A DNA stretch of 64,000 bases, from the NCBI GenBank assembly GCA_033977485.1, contig CM066988.1, positions 71,353,169 through 71,417,168 of the forward strand, in the 5' to 3' direction. Position numbers and translations under genes: made by a program. Positions within the stretch are counted from its first letter, which is position 1. The number at the start of each line of letters is the position of its first letter. The DNA comes from Hydrangea macrophylla. Its lineage: Eukaryota > Streptophyta > Magnoliopsida > Cornales > Hydrangeaceae. Shown here one piece after another: positions 33,800 through 44,840 of this stretch. The notes beneath the pieces are model-generated. The model ran no database searches. It was given only the letters and a program-made list of their open reading frames with translations, and was not told the origin of the DNA.

Positions 33800-34380
33800 G
33801 GAGCCTTGAATGTGATATTAAATAGAATCACATGTGGATATTGCATAATTCTAATTCTAATTTTTAGATTTTTAGATTTTCATCTTTGTTCGTATCACCC
33901 TATCAGTGATTGGTGATTCATTATCTGACATTAAACTTTTCGACTGCAACGATTATGTGAGCATTAAATGTGACATTAAACAGAATCATATGTGATATAT
34001 CTTGATCCTAATTCAAGTGTTTTTTAAGTTTAGAAGTGATCTATTAATCATTTTATGTGCATAGAAGTCACGTGTAATAAATTTATCACGGTCATGTTTG
34101 TTTATGAAGGATTATGGAGACTTTTGTAAAAACATGGATGAGGTCCTTTTCAGTGGTGTATGTATGAGATAAATTAATCATTTAGTTAATGTGCTTGATT
34201 GATATGGTGTCGCAGGCCCTTTTCAGTGGGGTGTGTATGGGATAAAGTAGTTATTTAGTTGCAGAGTAGTCATGTGTGATAAATTTATCACTGTCATGTT
34301 TGTTTATGAAGGATTATGGAGCTATTTGTAAGTCAAGATGGTTGTGATAAACTTCTCACTGTCATGTTTGTTTAAGTGTA
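33800..34380 (+). repeat. Degenerate tandemly duplicated segments
   Basis: AATGTGATATTAAATAGAATC near 33808 recurs as AATGTGACATTAAACAGAATC near 33967. CCTTTTCAGTGGTGTATGTATG near 34145 recurs about 74 bp later. GATAAATTTATCACTGTCATG recurs at about 34075, 34277 and (shortened) 34352. The intervals are unequal, which suggests repeated slippage or unequal exchange. Confidence 0.65.
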
Positions 34381-34389
34381 CGTTTGTTA

Positions 34390-34791
34390 CATTCACATAC
34401 ACTTGAGAACAATATGTAAACAGCATTGTAGTAAAAATGTCTGAAATAAGGTCAGACTCAAATGCTTAGATGCCAAAATTTTCATATGAAATTATATGCA
34501 TAAATTATCCATTAGTCCCAAAATACATCTATTTCGAGCAGTTAACCACCACATATATGATATAAAATGCATCCATCTAAAGTAATTCAGCATTCCCATA
34601 CACTTGAGAACAATATGTAAACAGTAGTGTAGTAAAAATGTCTGAAATAAGGTCAGACTCAAATGCTTAGATGCCAAAATTTTCATATGAAATTATATGC
34701 ATAAATTATCCATTAGTCCCAAAATACATCAATTTTGAGTAGTTGACCACCACATATATGATCCAAAATGCATCCATCTAAAGTAATTCAG
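34390..34791 (+). repeat. 201-bp tandem duplication
   Basis: 34390-34590 and 34591-34791 are head-to-tail copies, each starting CATTC(A/C)CATACACTTGAG and ending AAGTAATTCAG, with only about ten differences by eye. The duplication is fairly recent. A 64-codon minus-strand frame inside is not supported as a gene. Confidence 0.9.
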
Positions 34792-35013
34792 CATTTTCAA
34801 AACATTTCTATGTATGTACAACAGTGGTCTAATGTGATCTGGTCATAGTTTCAAATCATTCAAGGTCTTCCCGAAAGCTAAAAGCCTGCATCTAAATTTT
34901 TTTCCATCTGGAAGCTTTCTCTTCTGGTTGCTTCTTCCTTTGTTTGAACGGACTCCAGCGTATAAAGACCATGTGTTAGAAATGGATAAATTTCATAATC
35001 ATTAAAATAGGGA

Positions 35014-35550
35014 GAAATTTCATACTCCCAAATACTGTGTGAAACTTCATACTCCCAAATAAACTGAGAAATTTCAAACTCCCAAATTCAGGGAGGATTT
35101 TAATATCCAAAATTCAGTGAAAATTTTCACACTCCCAAATATAATGAGAAATTTCACAATCCCAGATACAATGAGAAATTTCGCACTCCCAAATACATAC
35201 TGTAAGAAATTTCATACTCCTAAGTACTGTGAGAAATTCCATACTCTAAAAATCAGAGATGAAAGTAATACCCAAATTTTAGTGAGAAATTTCACACTCC
35301 CAATATTGTGAGAATTTTCACACTTCTAAAAACATCGAGAAGTGTCATACCACTAAATACAGTGACAAATTTCACACTTTCAAATACAGTGAGAAATTTC
35401 ACACTCACAAACACACTGAGAAATTTCATACACTCGTATTCATGGAGGAATTTAACACCCAAAAGTCAGTGAGAAATTCACACTCTCAATATAGTGAGAA
35501 ATTTCACACTTATAAATACATTGAGAAGTGTCACTCCTAAATACAGTGAT
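35014..35550 (+). repeat. Minisatellite, about 20 units of 25-30 bp, with higher-order pattern
   Basis: The consensus unit is GAAATTTCACACTCCC followed by AAATACAGTGA (27 bp). Variant units recur at intervals: the TTTAATATCC/AGTAATACCC/TTTAACACCC variant starts at about 35095, 35261 and 35447, and the GAAGTGTC variant at 35339 and 35525. That gives a higher-order period of about 166-186 bp, six to seven units. Repeats are contiguous without unique spacers. Confidence 0.9.
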
Positions 35551-36421
35551 AAATCTCCACCCTAAAGATGATCACATGGTTTGTATATATTGTGAAGAAA
35601 TTTACCACCTTCTTTCACAAATGATGGTCTGTCTAGATGATTTTTATAGACCTTCACCGTTTTTTGAAGTAAACCATAATATTGACAATTTGCAAAATCA
35701 ATATCGAAATAGAACAAAATCGAAAAACGTCGCAGATAAAAAATCGTATGCTGATGTATATAAATTAACACTCTTGATACATTTTCTCACCTTTTTTCCC
35801 CATAGATGATCGGGAATCGTAGAACCGTCGATTCGTCAATGACCGCTTCAAAATATTCTAGAAATTCCCATGAATCTCTAATAATCACTGATGTTTATGA
35901 GACATGCACTTATGGAGTAAGATTTTTGGTGAGAAAATTGTAGTAGTATGACAAGAATTTCAAACGGCGTTGCTTCGTTTAGGATACAATTTTGGTGATA
36001 AATATGGATGTAATTTGATCTCCTTGATTATCGCGCAGATTTGAGGGATTTTAAATGCAAATCATGATCACATTTGAAAATTTATATTATATGAGTGACG
36101 TATGGCAAGCGCGCGAAATGAGTATATGAGGGTATTTCATTCTATTTAAGGTGTGAGGAATTATTTACTAGGTTGTGTTTTGATAGGGTCCTATTTCTAA
36201 TAAGGGTTACTATAATGGACTATTAATTAAGTATCCCTTATTTATTTTGTTTAAATAAAGAATAATAATTTGTTTTAAATTATGATAATTAGGTAATAAA
36301 TACCTAATGGCTATTTTAAAAATCTAGAAAATTATGTTGTTGATCCTAAGACCCAATGCCCTTGTCTTACAAATTATTTATTTATAAAACTCAAATTTTA
36401 GTATTTACATATTACAGTTAC
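35551..36421. other. Gene-free sequence before Tat-B
   Basis: No motif-bearing frame and no repeat I can name. The final 200 bp are AT-rich. Confidence 0.5.
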
Positions 36422-37089
36422 TGATGATGCCGAAAATTGGTAAGAGTAAAGTAAAGCAGATTAAGGGGAGAGAGAGTGAGAGACATGTTTTTTTTGTATG
36501 TGGTTCGACCCTGTTAATGAAGGAACCTACGTCCACGGCTGTGTATGAGCACGTTCACTATACTGTAAAAGAGCCGGGGGTGTGTGGTGAACCAACAAGT
36601 CTGGAGCTACCGTAGGTCGGCCGGGCATGTTGATGAATGCTATAGAGGTGCTGTGTAGACTGAAAAGTTGGCCCCTTCAATGGGGGGTGAGAGGTCTCTT
36701 TTATAGATGTAAGAGACCTACTCATACATGGATAAGGAAGTATAATCCAATTGAGCTTGATTGACATTAATTGTGGGGGTTTCCTAGTTGGATTAGGAAA
36801 TAGATACACTTTCCATTAGTCTTCTAGCTTGAGTAGGAAACTACCCATAATGCTCGGGATCATGCATGTGGGCCCGGATAAGCTGTTCCCGCGGTGGGAT
36901 GTGCTCGTGCGATTTTCCCGACCTGTTGGCCGGGTCGTGGATGAACCGCTCAGGATGATGAGTTTTGGGTAGACTAGACCGTTCGGGCTGATGCTTATCC
37001 GAGGAGTTGTGCATGATTTGACCGGGACATGGACTGGCTGCTGATTTGAGCCGCTCGGTCATAGGATAGAGCCAATTTTGGGTGTATCA
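36422..37089 (-). repeat. 3' LTR of Tat-B (minus strand)
   Basis: 668 bp, TGATGATGCC...GTGTATCA on the plus strand, homologous to the Tat-C LTR in reverse. On the minus strand it has a TATA box (CTATAAAAGAG, about 36698-36708) with TTTCCTA/TAGGAAA-type palindrome halves upstream (36780-36842). A polypurine tract adjoins it at 37090, so this is the 3' LTR and the element body lay to the right. Confidence 0.85.
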
Positions 37090-37298
37090 ACTGCCCCCCA
37101 TTTCCAAGGTTGACCAGATGCTATATCGGGGCAGGTTTGGAAATCAGTTTGATGTTACTTGCCATTGTCTGAGTGCTTGGGGAAGCTGCCTCGGGGCTTC
37201 TGAGCCTGGTGAGTCCCTCAGGAACTGGCTGAGAGTTGAGACCCAGCCTAGCTCGGGACCTTTAGGTGCTCGAGGACTGACTGGGAGTTGAGACTCGG
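37090..37298 (-). mobile_element. Tat-B interior stub with polypurine tract
   Basis: On the minus strand CTTGGAAATGGGGGGCAGT (37091-37109) abuts the 3' LTR as a polypurine tract. The rest is Tat 3'-region sequence with no coding. The Athila-1 5' LTR begins at 37299, so Athila-1 either inserted here or was joined here by rearrangement. The remainder of Tat-B is not in the window. Confidence 0.7.
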
Positions 37299-37551
37299 TG
37301 ATGAGCGGGGGTATTTGTAAAATACAACCGCGCTAAAAGAAGAAAATGTGTTAAATTACTTCACAAATCCTTCATTTATCTGCAATTTGAATTACAATGC
37401 TAGTTTGTACACAATTTGATTATACTATGATAAGTTGTTTGTTTTAGCTGTAGTTTGTGCAGATTACTGTTGCTGTGTAAAGAATTGGATGAGAAAGATA
37501 AAAGGGAGTGCTGAATTTTAATGTAGACAAGTAAAGGATGAAAAGTGAACC

Positions 37552-37738
37552 TCGATCGATTGAAGACCATTCGATCGATCGAAGGTTCGATCGATCGAGA
37601 GAGTTCAAGCGCTCGAAGACTCCAGAAGTTCAATCGATCGAAAGATGTTCGATCGATCGAACATGGCTTTTATCAAATTTTACGCGCACGCAGCAGAAGC
37701 GGGATTTTAACCCTAGCATTAGTGTTGTAGTATATATA
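37552..37738 (+). promoter_or_regulatory. Athila LTR promoter: TCGATCGA cluster plus TATA box
   Basis: TCGATCGA or a near copy occurs at about 37552, 37571, 37588, 37632 and 37650, some embedded in the longer palindrome TTCGATCGATCGAA. TATATATA follows at 37731-37738, about 70 bp later. The solo LTR at 50740 has the same arrangement (50993-51101, then TATATAAA at 51146-51153). Confidence 0.65.
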
Positions 37739-38148
37739 CTCGTATTGTATACGTCCAGAGGGACGCCCACTTTCATTTTCATCAGTTTATAGAGAGTGGA
37801 GAGCTTTACTTTGCTATTTTTGTAGGTTTTCATCAAGAATATACATTATTTGTTGGATTCTTCTTAGTTCAATACAAGTTTTCGTTTCCAGGTTACTTTG
37901 TTTATGTTCTGCACTTAATTTATAGTATTATATCTAGTTATCTAGTAGTCTTGCATGTTAGTTATAGTTATACAACTAGTTTTCATAGATTCATTGCGAA
38001 AATCACAAAAAAACACACCTTTAATGGAACTTTATGTTAAAAATGAATCTGAGACACTTCAAACGATGTCTGAGTAGTCCCCAGGTTGGGAGATCACGAT
38101 GAAACCGTGATCTCAAGCCTCTGTCATGCAGCAGAATAATTCCTGTGT

Positions 38149-38267
38149 TCGATCGATCGAATAATCTCGATCGATCGAAACAGAGATACACTCGAGCGAT
38201 CGAAGTCAGTTCGATCGATCGAGGGATGAAGATATTCGATCGATCGAAAGCGCGTCGATCGATCGAA
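38149..38267 (+). repeat. Second TCGATCGA cluster, downstream of the TATA box
   Basis: About six copies of TCGATCGA-type palindromes lie in the presumed transcribed leader. Equivalent clusters are at 51573-51691 in the forward solo LTR and 40002-40125 in the reverse one, so the feature is conserved in the family. Confidence 0.7.
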
Positions 38268-38936
38268 CCTTCTGATTCTTGAGGACATTCTATGCAGTAT
38301 CCCTAGACTTTGTGCTTTACTGATTTGTTATCAAATTGTCCCCAAACGCTCAGTTTGTCAAAACAGTCTGTAAACTTTAAGCCTTGAGGCATTTTTCTTC
38401 AATACATTTTGCAAACCACCCTCAATGCTAACACCATTGTAGGTGAGAGTCTAAACTATTGTTTTAAACCGCTTTTGTGTATTTCAAGCTCCATTGTGAT
38501 GATATAGTCCCGGACATGAAAGGACTATAGATTCTTTATCCTAAGAGAAATACGAAATACTGTAGAGAGTGTACTCCATTGAGCTTCAACGTAACTGCAT
38601 GGTAGATGGCTAGGTTGCGGTGGATTTGTGTATTCCCAACATTTCCCTTCATTAAGGAAAAACACGTTTTAAATCATCGCTTTAATTAATTAGTTGGTAA
38701 TTAGTTTAATCTAGTTTTATTGTTTTATCTTTAGTAGTTGATAAGTTGTGGGACTTTGTGTTCTGCATTATTTACAATATTGATTTTTATATTCTTGTTT
38801 GAGATTAATCTAAGTGATTAGTTTAACACCTTCCCTGTGGGATCGACCTGGACTTAACCAGACTACTACTTGCACGATTACCTACACTTGGGTATAGCAC
38901 ACAAGCGCACAGAGAAAAATTCTCGTGTCAAGTTTT

Positions 38937-38954
38937 TGGCACCGTTGCCGGGGA
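38937..38954 (+). other. Primer-binding site of Athila-1 (Asp-tRNA type)
   Basis: TGGCACCGTTGCCGGGGA starts 6 nt after the LTR and differs by one base from the canonical Athila site TGGCGCCGTTGCCGGGGA. Confidence 0.9.
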
Positions 38955-39062
38955 AGGCGACAAGCTAACGCTTCGATTACCTCAATCTATCCTTATCTAT
39001 TTCTGTTTTTCTTTTTCTGTCATTCTTTAAAAAAAAAAAAACTACTTAGGGTCTTTCCCTTT

Positions 39063-41740
39063 ATGTCCGATAATTCCATAGAAGGAATTTACGGACACCC
39101 ATTCCATTCATCCAGTTCTTCTAGTTCTATTAACCCCATAGTTACACCGATTGATTCAATGGCTGATAATCAAAGTGAAAACGGTGATAATGTGGTTGTA
39201 CCATTCGACGATTCACTGCGTCCTTTGTGCGATCTCATGACACCCGAACACGTGCCTACGCCATCTTGTATTCTCATTCCACCTCATGCAGGCGAATTTC
39301 AATTTCGCAATGGAATGATTCAACTCCTTCCTACCTTTCATGGAATGGAGAGCGAGAAAGTGTATCTACATGTTGACACGACTAAAAAGTTGTGCGCTCT
39401 TGTGCAACACCCAAGTGTAGGTGATCGTGCAAGTAATACTGGATAAGTCCAGGTCAATCCCACAGGGAAGGAATAAGGAGAATGTCTACTAAGTTATAAC
39501 CTAAAGAAAAAGAAAATAAGAATGATTGGAGGTGGATGTTCTAACGAATCCTAATTAATTAAATTAAACTAAATAATAAACTAAACATAAAGAAACATAA
39601 CTAATTAAATAAATAAACTAAAGGTGTTGGAAATACGAGAATTCACATTGATCCTAACCATCTACCATGCATACTCACTAACGTTGTATGGAGTTCATTC
39701 CTCTTCAGTATTCCGTATTTTTCTAAAGATAAAGAATCAATAGCCCTTTCATGACCGGGACTACATCATCACAGTTGATTTAAAATACTTGGAAGACGGT
39801 TTAAAACAATGGTAATTACTTGCACTCTAAATGGTGTTAGCATTCAAAGTGGTTTTCAAAAGTCATTGAAGAAAAGGCCTTAAGGCTTTAAGTTCTAAAA
39901 ACTGTTGTGACAAATTGAGCTCATTGGGACAATTTGATGACAGATTTCTAAAACAGAAAGTCATGGAATACTTAAAAGAATCATCTCAGGAATTAACAAG
40001 TTCGATCGATCGAAGCGCTCTCGATCGATCGGACATCATCATCCTTCAATCAATCGAAATGCCTTCGATCGCTTGACTATGGCTCTGGTTCGATCGATCG
40101 AAATACCTTCGATCGATCGAGCCCAAGGTTTCTAAAGGTTGCATGGTAGAGGCTGGGAATCAATGTTTCATCATATATTTCCAACGTCTAAACTACAAAA
40201 ACATAATAAAACTAGTGCAGAAACATTAACCTAAAGTAATCATAGCATATAAACTAATAACAATCAAATAGAGAAAAAGGATAAGAGAAACCTGTAAATA
40301 ATCTGAAATAAACTTGTAAATAACTTGAAATAAAGTTGAATCTTCAATAATCTTCAATAAATCAATGGAAAAGATGAAAAATAACATGAATCTAACCTAA
40401 CCTACTCCTAATCTAACCCTAAAACTACCCTAAACTGCTATTTTCTGCGTTCTGGAGCATCCTCCCTTCGTCTGGCGTCAAAACGACTTATATATAGGGT
40501 TCCTGCAGAGTTTACGCAACTTTTGGATGAATATAAAGTTCGATCGATTGAACTCTGCTCAAGGGCTTGAACTCTCTGATTTTGACAGATTTGCGCACCG
40601 ATGGGAGAATGGCCATAACTTTTCACTCAGACCTCGGATTGACCTCCCATTTACGGTCACGTGACCGTAACTCAAAGATCTACATTTCATATCTTTGGGA
40701 AAATATTCCAAATCTGAAGTCTTCATTGTCAAAATTGGCATTTTCTCAGCTGCTTATGTTGTTCTCTTCACCAGAATCACTTTTCTTTAGCTCCACTTCA
40801 TTGATTTACATCCTAATACCTCTAAAACAAAGCAAAAACATATATTTTATCATTAACACAATAAAAAGAACATTATTATTAGAATGCATCTAAATGTAGG
40901 GACTTTGGGGATAAAAGTATGCATAAAAAACCATGTAATACGCTATGAATATGCACTTTTCACCTCGAATCACATGTCAAGGACTTTGAGGATGTTTGTA
41001 AAACCTTCTCACAGAACTGTCCTGTAGACGTGACACGTCTAATGCTATTTCCTTTCACTCTGAAGGATAAAGCAAAAGCGTGGTTACTCACCTTGAAGCC
41101 AAACTCCATCTACACCTGGCATGCGATGAACACTTCTTTCCTAAAAAAATTCTTTCCACCTCGCATGACCACTGAGCTTAAACGACAAATAAATTCTTAC
41201 AAACAAAAGACCAATGAAACATTCACCCAAACTTGGGAACGTTTCAAGGATTTGCTACTCTCATGTCCACATCACGGGTACGAGAAATGGCAAACCATCA
41301 GCTACTTTTATGAAGGATTAAATGGTGAAACTAAGAAATTGGTCGAGACCATGAGTTCAGGGCCATTTCTTCGCAAAAACACGGAGGAAGCTGAAGCTCA
41401 TTTTGAGTGGTTAGCTGAACACGCCCATGAGTGGTCAAATTCAGACGACGTCTCACGCTCACAGATATCTTGTGTGGAAGAGAAAAGTTTATATCAACTA
41501 AAAAGTGAGGACCGTCTGATGAATAAGCATGAAGAACTAGCTAAGAAAGTGGAAGAATTGGGAATGAAAGGAGAGAGTTCTAGGCAGTTTTTGCCTGAAG
41601 AACCATGCGGCACATGCAACATGCTGGGACACACTACTCAATACTGTCCGAATGTGCCGTATTTTCAAGAACAACCCCCCCTCCCCCATGGAAATGAATG
41701 CCATGCAAGGGTACAGGGGAGCGGGGAATTCCTACAATAA
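39063..41740 (+). pseudogene. Athila-1 gag, N-terminal and core part, interrupted
   Basis: ATG 39063 (MSDNSIEGIYG) starts Athila Gag, homologous to ATG 56093 in Athila-2. The frame runs to the insertion point at 39373 and resumes at 40978 after the solo LTR and its CATGT duplication. The retrotransposon Gag core follows (LMLFPFTLKDKAKAWLLTL; FTQTWERFKDLLLSCPHHG). The CCHC knuckle CGTCNMLGHTTQYC is encoded at about 41607-41650. Just after it the C-rich tract at 41677-41690 (CCCCCCCTCCCCC against CCCCCC in Athila-2) shifts the frame, ending it at 41740. The Gag would assemble particles and bind RNA. Confidence 0.85.
39374..40972 (-). mobile_element. Solo LTR of an Athila-related family, inserted in Athila-1 gag
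   Basis: 1599 bp, TGACACG...GAATCA on the plus strand, flanked by perfect CATGT duplications (39369-39373 and 40973-40977). Taking out the insertion and one duplication restores the gag frame found in Athila-2. No primer site or internal sequence remains, so the element body was lost by LTR-LTR recombination. Its U3 end differs from the Athila-1 LTR (minus-strand TGATTCGAGGTG against TGATGAGCGGGGG), so it is a sister subfamily. It carries the TCGATCGA clusters and a minus-strand TATATATAAG near 40490. Confidence 0.95.
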
Positions 41741-42689
41741 TTACAATTCACAAAATAACAATAGATGGAATCACCCTAGGTTCGATTGGAGAAACAATGC
41801 TAGGACTCAAAACCAATATCAACAACAACAGCCCTACAATAACAATAATCAATATCAAGGGCAATACAACAGGCAGCCCCAGCCATTCCATCAAAATAGA
41901 GCAAATAACTTCAACAACGCTCAAACCCCTAATAATCAACAACCAAATGTTTACGTGCCACCTCACAAAAAGGTGCAAGAGGAAGATCCACTCTCTAACG
42001 CGAATTTAACACAACAGTTAATTCAAATGATGAGTAAAATGTCCGCGACATTAGAGAGAATGGATGCACGTCAAGAGGGGTCGAGTGGATCATTTCCTGC
42101 TCAACCACTTCAAAACCCTAAGGGATACAACAATGGTCCCCCTAATCATGAACAGGCAAAAGCCGTGACGACTTTGAGAAGCGGCAAAGTCATAGGGAAA
42201 AACATGCCTCATTCTACTCCCGTGGAATATGAAGAGGAAGAAGTGGTAACTAAAAACAACCCATCTACTCAAGAAGAGGAGTCGTTCACTGATGACAATC
42301 CATTAGAATCAAACGAGGATGCTCCTAAAGAAAAAGAAGTAGAAGTTAAGAGAAGGCCTGGACAGGAGCCCATCAAGGACGCATTACCTAAATGCCCTTT
42401 CCCCGCACCTTACCCTCAAAGGCTTAAGAAGCCCCAACACGAGGCAAAGAATCAGGAGTTCTTAGAGTTATTCAAGCAAGTTAAAATTAATCTCCCGCTC
42501 CTTGATGCAATCAAACAAGTGCCAGCCTACGCTAAGTATTTAAAGGACTTATGCACGGTCAAGAGAAGGCAAAGTGTAAAGAAACATGCCTATGTTGCTT
42601 GCCAAGCAAGCGCACTCATTCAAAATGAGTTGCCTCTAAAGCTTAAAGACCCTGGCACCCCAACTGTCTCGTGTAGAATTGGGAATTAA
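41652..42689 (+). pseudogene. Athila-1 Gag C-terminus and protease lead-in
   Basis: After the frameshift near 41680 the frame encodes the Asn/Gln-rich Gag tail, an acidic linker and the conserved block PLLDAIKQVPAYAKYLKDLC. It ends at TAA 42687-42689; Athila-2 has CAA at this position. The region connects nucleocapsid to protease. Confidence 0.85.
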
Positions 42690-43691
42690 AGGATAGACAG
42701 CACACTCCTTGATCTAGGAGCTAGCATAAACTTGTTGCCATACTCAGTATATAAACAACTAGGGTTGGGTGAACTCAAACCCACCCGAGTTGCATTGCAA
42801 TTGGCAGACAGGTCAGTCAAATATCCTAGAGGAATACTGGAAGATGTTCTGGTACAGATAGATACATTTGTCTTTCCAGTCGATTTTGTGATTCTGGACA
42901 CTGAACCTGTGTCTAATCCATGTTCGCAAATCCCAGTGATTTTTGGACGTCTGTTCCTCAACACCATTGATGCCATAATCAAAATAAGGAGTGCTATCAT
43001 GACCATCGTATTCGGGAACATGACTTTAAATGTCAAGATTTTCTCAAATCCCCGACCTGAAGAATATGAGGACGAAGAAGAAGTTAACTTCATCGAAACA
43101 GTCATCGAGGAAGAGGCTGACCTTGTAGAATACAAAGATCCTTTGGAGGTAGTTGTGTCACAATTTGATGCCACTTATCAACCTAACAATTCTACCCCAT
43201 TGGACGCTGCCCTAAATCATGCCTGCCTCATGATGGAAACTAAGGAGGAAGATAGAGATGAATGCATGTGGGTCACACCATATGAACCCTTGCCTCCGAA
43301 AACAAAGTTAACCATGCCTTCGAACTTTCAGTTTTCTGATTTGGAATTAAAGGAGCTTCCAAAAGAGCTAAAATACGCTTTTGTAGGGACTGAAAAGACT
43401 TATCCTGTGATAATCTCATCTACATTGAATTCTAAACAAGAGGATAAGTTGATTCAAATGCTCAAACTACACAAGGGAGTATTGGGATGGACTATTGCCG
43501 ACCTAAAAGGTATAAGCCCATCTATTTGCACCCATAAGATATATCTGGAGGAAGACGCTAAACCTTCGCGACAAATGCAGAGGCGTCTAAATCCCAATAT
43601 GCAAGAAGTAGTAAAAAAGGAAGTTTTAAAACTTCTAGACATTGGGATAATATACCCTATCTCTGACAGCTCTTGGGTTAGTCCAACTTAG
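42690..43691 (+). pseudogene. Athila-1 protease and RT N-terminus
   Basis: In frame with the preceding segment. The aspartic protease motif DLGASINLLPYSVY is encoded at about 42709-42752, with the PVIFGRLFLNT flap/hydrophobic block near 42935-42965. The frame continues through the acidic connector (EEEVNFIETVIEEE) into the RT start ([17 protein letters not shown] in Athila style, here DIGIIYP). It ends at TAG 43689-43691, where Athila-2 has CAA. The protease would process Gag-Pol. Confidence 0.85.
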
Positions 43692-44840
43692 GTGGTGCCC
43701 AAAAAGGCTGGTATAACAGTTATCACAAACAAAGACGGCGCGTTAGTACCAACACGCATCCCCATTGGATGGAGGATGTGTATTGATTACCGAAAGTTAA
43801 ATACTGTGACCCGGAAAGCCACTTTCCATTGACATTCATGGATCAAATGCTCGAAAGAGTGGCGGTTCATAAATTTTATTGCTTTTTGGACGGATAAAGT
43901 GGCTATAACCAAATCGAAATTGCTCCTAAAGATCAGGAGAAAACGACTTTCACTTGCCCATTCGGTACATTCGCCTATCGTCGTATGCCTTTTGGCTTAT
44001 GCAATGCACCTGCCACTTTTCAGCAGTGCATGTTAAGCATATTCAGTGATATGGTTGAACAAACACTTGAAGTCTTTATGGACGACTTCTCAGTGTTTGG
44101 CCATAGTTTTGATAACTGCCTAGAAAACCTAGAGAATGTGTTAGCGAGATGCGAGGACAAACACTTAGTACTAAACTGGGAAAAGTGTCACTTCATGGTG
44201 ACCAAGGGAATTGTCCTTGGCCACATTATCTCCGATAAGGGTATCCAAGTCGACAAAGCAAAAATCGATATAATTTCAAATTTGTCTGTCCCTCGTATAG
44301 TCCGAGACATCCGATCTTTTCTTGGACATGCTGGATTCTATCGACTTTTTATCCAAAATTTTAGTGCAATCTCATGACCACTGTGCCAACTCCTAGTCAA
44401 AGACGCACCTTTCGAATGGTCGGAAAACTGTCAAATATCTTTTGATGCACTAAAAGAACACCTTACCTCCGCACCGATAATAGAGGCACCCGATTGGAGT
44501 TTGCCATTTGAGTTAATGTGCAATGCTAGCGACTATGCCATTGGCACAGTTCTAGGACAGAGAAAGGACAACAAGCCGTATGTAATCTACTATGCCAGCC
44601 GAACACTTACCAAAACTCAAATGAATTATACGACTACTGAGAAAGAGTTATTGGCAATAGTATTCGTACTAGACAAATTCAGGTCTTATCTAATAGGGTC
44701 CCCCATAGTCTGTTTTACAGATCACTCGGCCCTCAAGTACCTGCTATCTAAGAAAGATGCAAAATAGAGGCTTATCCGCTGGATACTCCTACTCCAGGAA
44801 TTTGATATCACTATAAAGGATAAAAAAAGGAGTAGAGAAT
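43692..44840 (+). pseudogene. Athila-1 RT and RNase H, multiply broken
   Basis: RT motifs: YRKLNTVT near 43790, [13 protein letters not shown] near 43985 and active site FMDD near 44078-44090. Breaks: a 1-nt deletion near 43818 (CGGAAAGCC against CGAAAAGACC), a stop near 43896 (GATAAA against GATACA), TGA at 44375-44377 where Athila-2 has CGG, and TAG at 44765-44767 where Athila-2 has CAA. RNase H is read at 44501-44767 (MCNASDYAIGTVLGQR, where the catalytic DAS reads NAS). An extra A near 44825 shifts the frame before integrase. Confidence 0.85.

Larger units (their letters stand above)
37299..38930 (+). repeat. 5' LTR of Athila-1
   Basis: 1632 bp, TGATGAGCGGGGG...TCGTGTCA. It is homologous to the solo LTR at 50740-52355 over its whole length and to the reverse LTR at 39374-40972 over its 3' two thirds. 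It carries two clusters of TCGATCGA palindromes, one upstream of the TATA box and one (38149-38267) in the transcribed part. Confidence 0.9.

Noticed and set aside
34800..35000. Minus-strand Lys/Arg-rich frame as a host exon
   Set aside because: Short, with no convincing splice sites or recognisable family.
35014..35550. CRISPR-like array
   Set aside because: Units are contiguous and degenerate with no unique spacers, and the context is a plant genome. It is a minisatellite.
39374..40972. Complete second Athila element in reverse orientation
   Set aside because: Only LTR sequence lies between the CATGT duplications. There is no primer site, polypurine tract or coding, so it is a solo LTR.
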